A stretch of 42,685 nt of DNA. Source: UBA1562 sp041653955. GTDB lineage: Bacteria > Omnitrophota > Gorgyraeia > Gygaellales > Profunditerraquicolaceae. The notes under the pieces were generated by a model that did no database searches, was not told the DNA's origin, and saw only the letters and a program-made list of their open reading frames with translations. Below are positions 24,720 to 32,865 of the stretch, one piece after another (the first letter of the stretch is position 1; each line of letters starts with the position of its first letter). The stretch spans positions 1 to 42,685 of the forward strand of contig JBAZEH010000011.1 of the NCBI GenBank assembly GCA_041653955.1, read 5' to 3'. The position numbers were made by a program, and so were the translations under genes.

Positions 24720-26776
24720 TTTATTACCTTATATATATGTACGCTCTGGTTAGTAAAGGCCGGAATGAACCTTTCCGGATGGGCCATCGCCCATTTATCT
24801 TCAAGCGGAAATTCCAGTTCTTTTGTCTGGTGCAGGCTATACACAAAAAGGTAATCGGTATCACGCCGCAAGAGGTTATCCATCCATACGGGGTAATCTG
24901 CCTTTTCGCGGTAATTCCCGTCTTCTGTAAAATTGCGGTGCAGCTCCAGAAAATCATACCCCCACTCGTACCCGCTGGCGGGGAAATAATGTAATCTTAC
25001 CGGGTCCACGGTATTGACCGAAACATAATAAACATTGTTCTTAAAATTGCTTCCATACAGCGGGAAAGGCACGGGCCTTCCTACATAAGCGATATTATCC
25101 CCCCCCGTATTTGAATCCATCCACTCCCAGGCGCGGGTAGCGTCCGGCCAAAAACCGGAATATTTTACCATCTTCGTATATCTTGGATATTCATTCACCC
25201 TGTAATCCTTATGCAGGAAGAAAAGGGAGATAACCGCAAGAGAGAAGAAAAATGGAATAAAAACGGTTATATTGGCCTGCGGTTTTATGCCGCGTTTTAT
25301 CATAAGGAGAAAGATAAGGAATAACGCGCAAGTCAAAAGCAGCGAAATAACCAGCTCCTGGCGCTTGGCAAGCTCCGACATAGAACTCAAAATACATATA
25401 ATAACCGCGGCATTCACTATCTTCCCCGGGATATTCATCATCTTCACCGTATAAAAACCGCAGACCATCCCTATGCCCAGCATAGGATACAGATACCTGC
25501 TGTTTGCCAGGGGTATCGCGTAGCGGTAAAGAAGATATATCAGAAGAGGCAATACGAGAAGATACGCCAGCTGGGCGTTAAGTTTTCTTCTCATCTTTAC
25601 TACCGCAACAGGGAGCGCGAGGAATACCGAAGGCAGCACGAATAATATTGACTGCACCCCAAGGCCTTCATGGAATAACAGTTTGGAAAGCCGGTAATCC
25701 TCGGGTTTAAAATGAGCCCTGTAAATAACGCTGTCTATGACGCCCTTAAAAACAGTTATGCCTGATAATCTTAAGGCTAAAGGATACAAAGGGTTCCCTG
25801 TCTCTATAAAATTCTTTATATAAGAGAACCCTCCTATTGCTGCTACGACAGCTGTTGAAATAAGAAAAATATGGGGCCTCGCGCGCTTCTTGACGGAGAG
25901 AAAAAGAAAAGGCAAAAATAGCAGGGCCGCGTAAGGCAGGGATACGGTCTTTACGCTTAAGAAAAGCCCGAGGCTAAACCCGAAAAGCAAGGCGTTGCGT
26001 AATGAGAATTCCCGGTTTAATAATAAGAGGATATTCAGGGACGACAGGAATAATGCCGCGACCATTACGTCAACGTAGGCGATCTGCAGCTGCTTGAAGA
26101 AATTAGGTATTATGAAAAACAGGGCAGCGGCATAAAAAGAATATTTATTCCCCAATTCTAATTTACGGGATATTCCGTAAACAGACAAGAAAGCAAGGAT
26201 GAAAAAAGGCGCCTGCCCCAGGTCTGCCAGAAATACGCTCTTAAGAGGGGCTATCAGCCAGAAATAAAACAGGCTCCCTCCTATCGGGTAATAGGCAGGA
26301 GAAGGGTCATCGGATATTACCATGGGGTTGCCGAGGTTAGCGTGCTTAAGCCACTCTACGGGAAAAGTAAAATGATAATTAATACTATCCCATCCAAAGG
26401 GAGGGTTAACCAGGTTAATAAAGAGCTTTACCGCGGCAAATGATAATATCGCGCATAATCCAAGCAAGGCTGCCTTATTATTAATAATACCTCCTAAACC
26501 CTCCCTTACTCCATCCGCGCGGAAGGAAACCTCTTTTCCTCTTGAAATATACAATACTGCTATCACGATAAATAAGTTCAGCAGGATAAGCTCCTTTAAG
26601 CGGAGTATACCCAAAACGCCAAGGAGGATCTCGGTTGATAAAATTTGGGCAAGGTAAACGATAAACCAGCAGATCAGGGAATCTATAAGGCCCTCCGCCC
26701 TGAACAGCTTATAAACAATCGTGAACGCTCCCGCGGCCACGATACAATTCATAAACAAAAAAATGATTATACCCAT
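24716..26776 (-). CDS. Large polytopic membrane protein, probable GT-C glycosyltransferase
   Basis: This 686-residue protein has about twelve hydrophobic helices followed by a soluble C-terminal domain of roughly 150 residues. The first periplasmic loop contains FGWDSINYHFTFPVEWL with an acidic residue, as in GT-C enzymes that use polyprenyl-phosphate sugars. YAYP-like and PLYPLALR segments also fit. It probably adds a sugar in the periplasm, with donor made by the adjacent GT2 proteins. I use ATG at 26776, one base after the methyltransferase stop; the frame is open with TTG at 26800, which would overlap by 23 bp. Exact family is not recognised. Confidence 0.7.
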   Translation of the reverse strand: MGIIIFLFMNCIVAAGAFTIVYKLFRAEGLIDSLICWFIVYLAQILSTEILLGVLGILRLKELILLNLFIVIAVLYISRGKEVSFRADGVREGLGGIINNKAALLGLCAILSFAAVKLFINLVNPPFGWDSINYHFTFPVEWLKHANLGNPMVISDDPSPAYYPIGGSLFYFWLIAPLKSVFLADLGQAPFFILAFLSVYGISRKLELGNKYSFYAAALFFIIPNFFKQLQIAYVDVMVAALFLSSLNILLLLNREFSLRNALLFGFSLGLFLSVKTVSLPYAALLFLPFLFLSVKKRARPHIFLISTAVVAAIGGFSYIKNFIETGNPLYPLALRLSGITVFKGVIDSVIYRAHFKPEDYRLSKLLFHEGLGVQSILFVLPSVFLALPVAVVKMRRKLNAQLAYLLVLPLLIYLLYRYAIPLANSRYLYPMLGIGMVCGFYTVKMMNIPGKIVNAAVIICILSSMSELAKRQELVISLLLTCALFLIFLLMIKRGIKPQANITVFIPFFFSLAVISLFFLHKDYRVNEYPRYTKMVKYSGFWPDATRAWEWMDSNTGGDNIAYVGRPVPFPLYGSNFKNNVYYVSVNTVDPVRLHYFPASGYEWGYDFLELHRNFTEDGNYREKADYPVWMDNLLRRDTDYLFVYSLHQTKELEFPLEDKWAMAHPERFIPAFTNQSVHIYKVIK

Positions 26777-26777
26777 A

Positions 26778-27500
26778 TCAGATGAGCCCCCTGCAAACAA
26801 CTATAAAATCCAGCGCTGTATCCAGGTTATTTTTGATATAGATGAAATTGCCGCAGCCTATCCCGCTGTAGAATCTTTTTACCGGATTAATGCAGTCAGG
26901 GAGAAAATTAAAAAGGCCTATCTTTTTAAGCCTCCTGTTCAGGTTAAGCCTCCTGCCTCTTTTTAACCCCAAGGGCTCCACACTATCAAAATACTCTCCC
27001 AATAACAGCATAAACTCATCAAAGAGGTACTCTTTAACGTGGAACCTGTTCGCCGGCTTATCGCTGTTAGGAGAAGCATCCAGCCTGTTCGGTGTGGAGC
27101 ATATAAATACTCCCCCCGGACTCAATAATCCCTTTACATTGCCCAAAAAACCACCAGGGTCTTCCAAATGTTCTATTACCTGAAAAGAACATATGATATC
27201 AAACTTATCCTTTATGGAATCAAGCTCCTTGATATTAACGGAATAAAACGCCAGGTTATCCAACGGGTATTTATTCTTTGCATGCTCTATAGCTTCCTTG
27301 CTATAGTCTATACCCGTAACATTTTTCGCTGATCCGGCAAGATAATGGCTGCCATAGCCCTCCCCGCAGCCGATATCCAACACCGCCTTACCCTTGACAA
27401 ACCTGCCTGCGAACTCATAGGCGCAAAGGTGCCTCGCAGTCATCAGCGGCGACTCTTTCTCGGGGAGTATCCTTTCCCCTGTATTCAATACCTGCGGCAT
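26778..27500 (-). CDS. SAM-dependent methyltransferase (class I)
   Basis: This 240-residue Rossmann-fold methyltransferase has motif I VLDIGCGEGYGSHYL near residues 40-54, IDYSKEAIEHAK, and CSFQVIEHLEDPGGFL (motif of the UbiE/Methyltransf_11 type). SPGGVFICSTPNRL is motif VI-like. The N-terminus starts MPQVLNTGERILPE, as seen in polysaccharide-linked methyltransferases. It could methylate a sugar, a carrier lipid or a terminal phosphate as chain-length cap; the acceptor is unknown. Its ATG is 4 bp after the DUF3108 gene's stop. Confidence 0.85.
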   Translation of the reverse strand: MPQVLNTGERILPEKESPLMTARHLCAYEFAGRFVKGKAVLDIGCGEGYGSHYLAGSAKNVTGIDYSKEAIEHAKNKYPLDNLAFYSVNIKELDSIKDKFDIICSFQVIEHLEDPGGFLGNVKGLLSPGGVFICSTPNRLDASPNSDKPANRFHVKEYLFDEFMLLLGEYFDSVEPLGLKRGRRLNLNRRLKKIGLFNFLPDCINPVKRFYSGIGCGNFIYIKNNLDTALDFIVVCRGLI

Positions 27501-27504
27501 ATCT

Positions 27505-28296
27505 CTATTCTCCCTGGACGGGCATAGATAACCTCGCGGTTATAGGCCCTGCGTTGGTCATCGCCTTGATCAAAACCGGGGTCTTGGCAGCATCATCCAT
27601 AAGCCATAATTTAAGGGTAGTCCTGTGGTAAGGGTTCTTCTCCCTCCTCTTGACTGTCCCCTCAATTACCCATACCCCTGCTTTCTCGCTTTTTAAAAGA
27701 TACTCTTCCCTGCCGGTTACTGTTGCGTAAAGCCGGTAATTCTTCTGGTTCGTATTTATATTTATGTCTATTACCTTTCCTACGTTCAGCTCCTGGTTCC
27801 TGATAGAGAATATCGCCGAGAGAGGGTCATGCGTATCGGGCAGGATGACCCTTTTGGCCCCCTCTAATTCCATAAAGTTCTTCTCCTGGTCATAAAGTAT
27901 CTCTTTTTCTTCTTTTGGCTTATTGGGGCGGATAAGGGTCTGCGTGAATCTTAAAGTATGGAGCCTGGCCTTATCCACATATGAATCTGCCTGCGCCAGA
28001 AGGTCAAAAAACCTGGAATAAAATCCCAGAAGGCGCGCATTAGCGCAAAGATGGTAAACTCTTTTATTGCCGTACTGCTCCTCCCCCTTATTCTCTAATC
28101 TTGCCACCCCCACCGGGATAACCCAGAGGTAATTCACCCTTAAGGAGATAGTATCAGCAATCCCTATCTTTCTATCTGTAAGGCGGTTATTCTTTATGAT
28201 AGTAAAAGGCCGGTTGTCATATGCGCCTTTAGCTATAATGACAAAAAGAAATAACAGTGCAACAATCAAAAAATAGTGTTTTCTTTTCTTTATCAT
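27505..28296 (-). CDS. DUF3108 domain-containing exported protein
   Basis: This 263-residue protein begins with a basic end and a single hydrophobic helix (YFLIVALLFLFVIIAKG), a signal anchor or uncleaved signal. A beta-rich domain follows with SLRVNYLWVIPVGVARLE and HPLSAIFSIRN-like features (actual HDPLSAIFSIRN). Those are DUF3108 signatures. The family's function is not established; members are periplasmic and found beside envelope genes. It is the fourth gene of the carbamoyltransferase-SxtJ-DUF5989 set. A modest AGGA lies upstream of ATG at 28296. Confidence 0.75.
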   Translation of the reverse strand: MIKKRKHYFLIVALLFLFVIIAKGAYDNRPFTIIKNNRLTDRKIGIADTISLRVNYLWVIPVGVARLENKGEEQYGNKRVYHLCANARLLGFYSRFFDLLAQADSYVDKARLHTLRFTQTLIRPNKPKEEKEILYDQEKNFMELEGAKRVILPDTHDPLSAIFSIRNQELNVGKVIDININTNQKNYRLYATVTGREEYLLKSEKAGVWVIEGTVKRREKNPYHRTTLKLWLMDDAAKTPVLIKAMTNAGPITARLSMPVQGE

Positions 28297-28318
28297 AGAG
28301 TTGTCCTTTCAGGGCTCA

Positions 28319-28477
28319 TTAAAAAAGGGTGTAAATAAATGGCGCCACCGCCGAAGACTGTGTAAAGAATATAAGCATCCCGAGCAAAAGAAGCATAACC
28401 ACTATAGGTGTCAGCCACCATTTCTTGCGCACCTTCAGGAAATCCCAGAATTCCCTTATAATCGCGAGCTTGCCCAT
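28319..28477 (-). CDS. DUF5989 small membrane protein (SxtK-like)
   Basis: This 52-residue protein reads MGKLAIIREFWDFLKVRKKW, then a single hydrophobic helix (TPIVVMLLLLGMLIFF) and ends SSAVAPFIYTLF. It matches the small DUF5989 protein that regularly follows SxtJ and a NodU/SxtI-type carbamoyltransferase. A strong Shine-Dalgarno (AAGGAGG, 6 bp before ATG) supports it as a real gene. Role unknown, probably a membrane partner of SxtJ in carbamoylation. Confidence 0.85.
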   Translation of the reverse strand: MGKLAIIREFWDFLKVRKKWWLTPIVVMLLLLGMLIFFTQSSAVAPFIYTLF

Positions 28478-28489
28478 TATCCCTCCTTA

Positions 28490-28891
28490 TTAAAACTGCC
28501 TTTCGTAACTCTCTTGGTTAAATATCGTTTTATCCGCATCCTGCCAATATGAAACAGCCTTCCTGTCTATCCTTCTGTTTAATAGATCATTGCCGATAAT
28601 CCGCATAATAATACCCACGGGCGCAAAAACCAGATAAAATATAAGGAAAAGGATTACCCTGGTATTAACCCAGCTCAATATAGAAGCAAACCCCATCCAT
28701 ATTGTATATACAGGCCTCAATAGCTTCGGATAAATAAATGCCGAAAGCAGGAACGCGGATGAAAGAGCTGCTATAGGCAGGCTGTAATGCTTATGTTTAA
28801 TAAAAATAACAGCGCCTATTGCAAAGGATACTACTCCCATGGTGATCCCAAACTCCTTAAGGCTTTTTCTATCAGGCTTTATATTTTTCAT
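28490..28891 (-). CDS. SxtJ-family membrane protein
   Basis: This 133-residue protein has two hydrophobic hairpins (FGITMGVVSFAIGAVIFI and ILFLIFYLVFAPVGIIMRII) and a basic C-terminal tail (RRIDRKAVSYWQ). It matches the SxtJ family of saxitoxin and polysaccharide gene clusters. It lies between a carbamoyltransferase and the DUF5989 gene, the conserved order of this set. SxtJ has no demonstrated activity; it may anchor the carbamoyltransferase to the membrane. The 12 bp gap before the DUF5989 gene carries its ribosome site. Confidence 0.88.
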   Translation of the reverse strand: MKNIKPDRKSLKEFGITMGVVSFAIGAVIFIKHKHYSLPIAALSSAFLLSAFIYPKLLRPVYTIWMGFASILSWVNTRVILFLIFYLVFAPVGIIMRIIGNDLLNRRIDRKAVSYWQDADKTIFNQESYERQF

Positions 28892-28921
28892 ACGCCGTCT
28901 AACCTAACTGCCATCTGCTAA

Positions 28922-30742
28922 CTAATCTGCCCCAAACTCCTGCTTCCAATTTGTGTCTTTGGGAAGCGGCTTCTGCGCGCCCTTATCTATCAGGAACGTG
29001 CCCATTACCAGATAATCCATCTCCGTGCGCATAAAACACCTGAATGCATCATGAGGGGTGCACACGAGAGGCTCCCCCCTTACGTTAAATGAAGTATTGA
29101 TCAAAACCGGGCACCCGGTATTCTTGTAAAATGCTTCTATCATATCATAATACAGCGGATTATCTTCCCTTTTAATTGTCTGTATCCTGGCGGAATAATC
29201 CACATGCGTAACCGCGGGGATCTGTGAGCGATTTATTTTTAGCTTATCAAAACCGCACAGGGCCTTCTCATTGTCTGCGAGGCTTATCCTTCTGCTTTCT
29301 TTAACCGGAGCAACCAGGAGCATATATGGGCTTTCACCGGAGAATTCAAACCATTCTCCTGCCTTTTCCTTAAGGACAGTAGGCGCGAAAGGCCTGAAAG
29401 ACTCGCGGTATTTTATCTTAAGATTCATCCTGGACTGCATTTCAGGGTCCCTGGGGTCCCCGATTATGCTCCTTGCCCCTAATGCCCTTGGCCCAAACTC
29501 AAGGCGCCCCTGGAACCAGCCGACCACCTTCCCCGCGGCGATCAGATCTGCCGTTACCCCGGGGATATCCTTATATGCCAGCCTCCTGTAAGGCGCGTCC
29601 TGCTCCTTTAAAAACTCTTCCATATATTCGTCCGTGTAAGAAGGCCCTAAAAGTGAAGCCTTTTGCGAATCATTTTTACCGTCCCTTTCGCGCTTATTAC
29701 CCAGATACTTATGCCAAACTAATAACGCAGCGCCCAATGCCGCTCCCGCGTCTCCGCTCGCCGGCTGTATCCATATATTTTTAAAGGGGCCCTCGCGTAA
29801 AATACGGCCATTACCCACGCAGTTCAAAGCCACTCCTCCGGCAAGGCAAAGGTTCTCTTTGCCGGTAACTTTATGGAGATACCTCGCCATACGCAGCATA
29901 ATCTCTTCGGTTACTTTCTGTATAGAAGCTGCCAGGTCCATATCTTTGCTGGTTATCTTTGTTTCAGGGCTCCTTGCCTTCCCTCCGAATAACCTCTCAA
30001 ATCTGCGGTTAATCATCTTAAGCCCATCGCAATAACCGAAATATTTCATATTCATTTTAAATGAGCCGTCCTCCTTCAAGTCTATCAGCTCCTTCAGGAT
30101 CAACTTCGCGTATTTCGGCTCGCCATAAGGAGCCAGGCCCATCAGTTTATACTCTCCGGAATTGACCTTAAAACCGGTATAGTAGGTAAAGGTAGAATAC
30201 AAAAGGCCCAGGGAATGCGGGAATCTCAAGGTCTTCAGTATATCTATGCCATTACCGCTCCCTATCCCGAAACTGGCAGTATCCCACTCACCTACACCGT
30301 CCATAGTAAGAAAGGCGGCGTCATTAAAAGGGGAGGGGTAAAACGCGCTGGCAGCGTGAGATTCATGGTGGCCGCAGAATAATATCTTACCCTTATAACC
30401 AGGCAGCTCCTTCCTTATCAATTCGGGAAGCCAGAGCTTCTGCTTCAGCCATAAAGGCATTGCTTGAATGAATTGGCGCACCCCTGAAGGCGCATAGGTA
30501 AGCTCGGTCTCCAGTATCCTTTCAAATTTAATGAACGGCTTATCGTAAAAGACCACATAATCAAGGCCCTGTTCCGCAACACCTCCTGCCTGAAGGCACC
30601 ACTTTATGGCGTTTGCCGGAAAACCAAAATCATGCTTCTTGCGGGTAAAACGCTCCTCCTGAACAGCCCCTACGATATCCCCATCCCTTACCAGGCACGC
30701 GGCGCTGTCATGATAAAAAGCGGATATGCCTAAAATATTCAT
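28922..30742 (-). CDS. Carbamoyltransferase (NodU/CmcH/SxtI family)
   Basis: This 606-residue enzyme is a probable O-carbamoyltransferase that moves a carbamoyl group from carbamoyl phosphate to a hydroxyl, with ATP. The N-terminal ILGISAFYHDSAACLV and EERFTRKKHD mark the Kae1-like lobe, with the metal-type CGHHESHAASA (H125, H129). The C-terminal lobe has LAGGVALNCVGNG and GRLEFGPRALGARSI. Both are hallmarks of this family, and the length is standard. In this cluster it probably carbamoylates a sugar of the surface glycan. Its partners SxtJ and DUF5989 follow directly. Confidence 0.93.
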   Translation of the reverse strand: MNILGISAFYHDSAACLVRDGDIVGAVQEERFTRKKHDFGFPANAIKWCLQAGGVAEQGLDYVVFYDKPFIKFERILETELTYAPSGVRQFIQAMPLWLKQKLWLPELIRKELPGYKGKILFCGHHESHAASAFYPSPFNDAAFLTMDGVGEWDTASFGIGSGNGIDILKTLRFPHSLGLLYSTFTYYTGFKVNSGEYKLMGLAPYGEPKYAKLILKELIDLKEDGSFKMNMKYFGYCDGLKMINRRFERLFGGKARSPETKITSKDMDLAASIQKVTEEIMLRMARYLHKVTGKENLCLAGGVALNCVGNGRILREGPFKNIWIQPASGDAGAALGAALLVWHKYLGNKRERDGKNDSQKASLLGPSYTDEYMEEFLKEQDAPYRRLAYKDIPGVTADLIAAGKVVGWFQGRLEFGPRALGARSIIGDPRDPEMQSRMNLKIKYRESFRPFAPTVLKEKAGEWFEFSGESPYMLLVAPVKESRRISLADNEKALCGFDKLKINRSQIPAVTHVDYSARIQTIKREDNPLYYDMIEAFYKNTGCPVLINTSFNVRGEPLVCTPHDAFRCFMRTEMDYLVMGTFLIDKGAQKPLPKDTNWKQEFGAD

Positions 30743-30745
30743 TGT

Positions 30746-32554
30746 TTAAAGTTCCGGCTCCACCGGTCCTGCTACTACTTCATATATATCAACAGGCCCG
30801 CTTTTCTGAACGCACATTATACCTTTATCCGGGCACTCTTCCGCGGGAAATGACCTGATAAACTTAAGGCCGCGGTTTTTTGGTATCTTATTCAACTCCT
30901 CTATTTCCACTAACAGTTCGCTCTTCAGGTAATCATCCCTGTGCACCAGAACATATTTCACTCCCATCCATTTCAAAGTTCCGGGCGTAGCGCTGTCAGA
31001 CAGGTTCCTTATTGCCTGGGAAACCTTATTGGCATATGTACCCGGGATCGTGCCGTTAGTGATCTTCTTTTCATGCTTTGTCTGATAGAATTTATACATC
31101 TCATTCGGGGAATCCGCGTCTGACGGATACTCGGAAATAGCAAAATCTCCCGGCTGCCCCTTAAGCCAATAATATACCGAGGGGGCCTTTGAAACATCTA
31201 TTACCTTATAGGGCGGCCAATTCCAGAATTCAAATAAAACTAACCCGCAAACCAGCGCTGTTATTGCGATCTTTGTTTTATTTGACCTGAACCTTTCCAA
31301 GATAAAATTAAGGCCAAATCCCGCTAAAACCGCTACTGCCAGCATCAAAACTACCCCGAAACGGCAATATGCCCTGAACATAGGCAGGATCTTATACATA
31401 AAAAATGAAGGCATATAAAGCTTAAAGCCGAACAGATTCCACCAGGGCGGTTGAGAGAAGAACCACGCAACGATTGCCAAGAATACAAAGAAACCGGTAT
31501 AAAAGCGGGAAGGGCAATCCCCTTCAGAGGCAACCTCTCCCTTTCTCCTTCTCCTCCATCTCTTGAAAGCCACAAAAGCCAATATAAGCGGCATCCACCC
31601 CAAATATAACGTATGCTCGGTCAGGCTTACGCCGTATAAAGAGGAACCTATGAACTGTTCCGTGAACCCGCCAAAAAAAGGATGGACTACTGCCGGGAGG
31701 AAATAACTTAACGGACGCGCTGATTGAGCAAACAAGTCTTCAAAAGGCCGCTCAGTAATATTATAACTTAAAGGTACATTTGAGGTAAACCGGCCCTTCT
31801 CCTTGTAGACCTCCAGTAATGAAGGAAAAATTAAAATTAAGACTGCTAAACTTATAAAAATAAGCAGGAACAAAAAATTAAATTTTACTTTAAGGCTTGT
31901 TTCCTTGCTTGAAAAATACCAGGCAACGAATACCATTGTAACAATAATCATAAAATAAGAATAATAGAAGTTAATAGAAGTCAAAACGAATAGGGCGGCG
32001 AGGACCACAAAGAAACTCTTTTTGCCCGGCCTGTCTTTCAATATAAAAAGGGATAATAAGTATAACGGCATCCACTGAATCTGCGACAACGATAAATGCT
32101 GCCAGGCGCGGGAAAAATGGCAGGGAGAAAAAGAAAAGATAACCGCTGAGATTATCGCGGCTAAATTAGACTTCGCAATATAATAAACCAGAAGGTAAAC
32201 AAACCAGCCGGAAAGGATAAAACTGAGAATAATCAAAAAATTGAATGTGAAAACTTCGTTTGTAAGGAAATTAACCGTATTTTTTATTGATTCCCAAAAG
32301 TAGCTGGAGCCCGCATAATTGCTAAGATCCATCCCGGAAGGATAAGCCTGAAGGTCACAACTGCTAAGGTCCAATTGATGAGAAACGCAATATTTAAATG
32401 TCCAAAGATTAGAAATTACTGCGAAGGGCTCATCAGTCGTGCCGTAACCTGGGATAACCGTATTTATGCGGAAAACAAGCGGGTAGGTAAAGATAACCGT
32501 AACCAGCGCAAACAATATGATAACCAGTAAATTCTTTTTTATTACCGGAAACAT
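30746..32554 (-). CDS. Polytopic membrane protein, probable GT-C-like glycosyltransferase
   Basis: This 602-residue protein has about eleven to twelve hydrophobic helices and a soluble C-terminal domain from about residue 445 onward (DVSKAPSVYYWLKGQPGD). The first loop contains GYGTTDEPFAVISNLWTF, with acidic residues in the position used by GT-C donors. LQAYPSGMDL and HFSRAWQHLSLSQIQWMPLYL are also typical of uncharacterised envelope membrane glycosyltransferases. YfhO-like proteins are the nearest type I can suggest; the exact family is not certain. Its ATG shares its last base region with the stop of the frameshifted fusion gene (TAATG). Confidence 0.7.
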   Translation of the reverse strand: MFPVIKKNLLVIILFALVTVIFTYPLVFRINTVIPGYGTTDEPFAVISNLWTFKYCVSHQLDLSSCDLQAYPSGMDLSNYAGSSYFWESIKNTVNFLTNEVFTFNFLIILSFILSGWFVYLLVYYIAKSNLAAIISAVIFSFSPCHFSRAWQHLSLSQIQWMPLYLLSLFILKDRPGKKSFFVVLAALFVLTSINFYYSYFMIIVTMVFVAWYFSSKETSLKVKFNFLFLLIFISLAVLILIFPSLLEVYKEKGRFTSNVPLSYNITERPFEDLFAQSARPLSYFLPAVVHPFFGGFTEQFIGSSLYGVSLTEHTLYLGWMPLILAFVAFKRWRRRRKGEVASEGDCPSRFYTGFFVFLAIVAWFFSQPPWWNLFGFKLYMPSFFMYKILPMFRAYCRFGVVLMLAVAVLAGFGLNFILERFRSNKTKIAITALVCGLVLFEFWNWPPYKVIDVSKAPSVYYWLKGQPGDFAISEYPSDADSPNEMYKFYQTKHEKKITNGTIPGTYANKVSQAIRNLSDSATPGTLKWMGVKYVLVHRDDYLKSELLVEIEELNKIPKNRGLKFIRSFPAEECPDKGIMCVQKSGPVDIYEVVAGPVEPEL

Positions 32555-32865
32555 TATGTTAGGTATCCCCCCTTAATACGAGGTAAGACCTTCTCTCTCG
32601 TAATCTTCAGGTCATGTATAGTATCATTGTCGTTCCATGGTAATAAGCCTGTATCCTCTATGTTAAGCGCGTGCCCTTTTGAAACAAGATGCTCAAAAGC
32701 CTCCATCAGGTATATCTTGGGGTCGCCGTGGCGCATTATCCTGTCCATCTCGTTTATCAGGATGCTTGCGCCCCAACGGTTAAATTTTGCTATTCCGACA
32801 TTCGCCATAAACTTCATCGGCAGGTATACATTTGTGTTTTGGAAACGGCAGGGATCCGTATTTTT
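32554..32865 (-). pseudogene. C-terminal remainder of the nucleotidyltransferase domain, out of frame with its N-terminal part
   Basis: This frame encodes about 103 residues that continue the nucleotidyltransferase fold of the gene upstream: VGIAKFNRWGASILINEMD, HLVSKGHALNIEDTG and WNDNDTIHDLKI near the end. It lies one base out of frame with that gene and has no convincing start of its own. The two frames can be joined by removing one A from the A6 tract at 32861-32866, or by a 2-base gap near 32800 (which would read YGEFVGIAKF). It may be an assembly or sequencing indel, or a genuine frameshift mutation. It should be read with the gene at 32780-34006. Confidence 0.7.
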
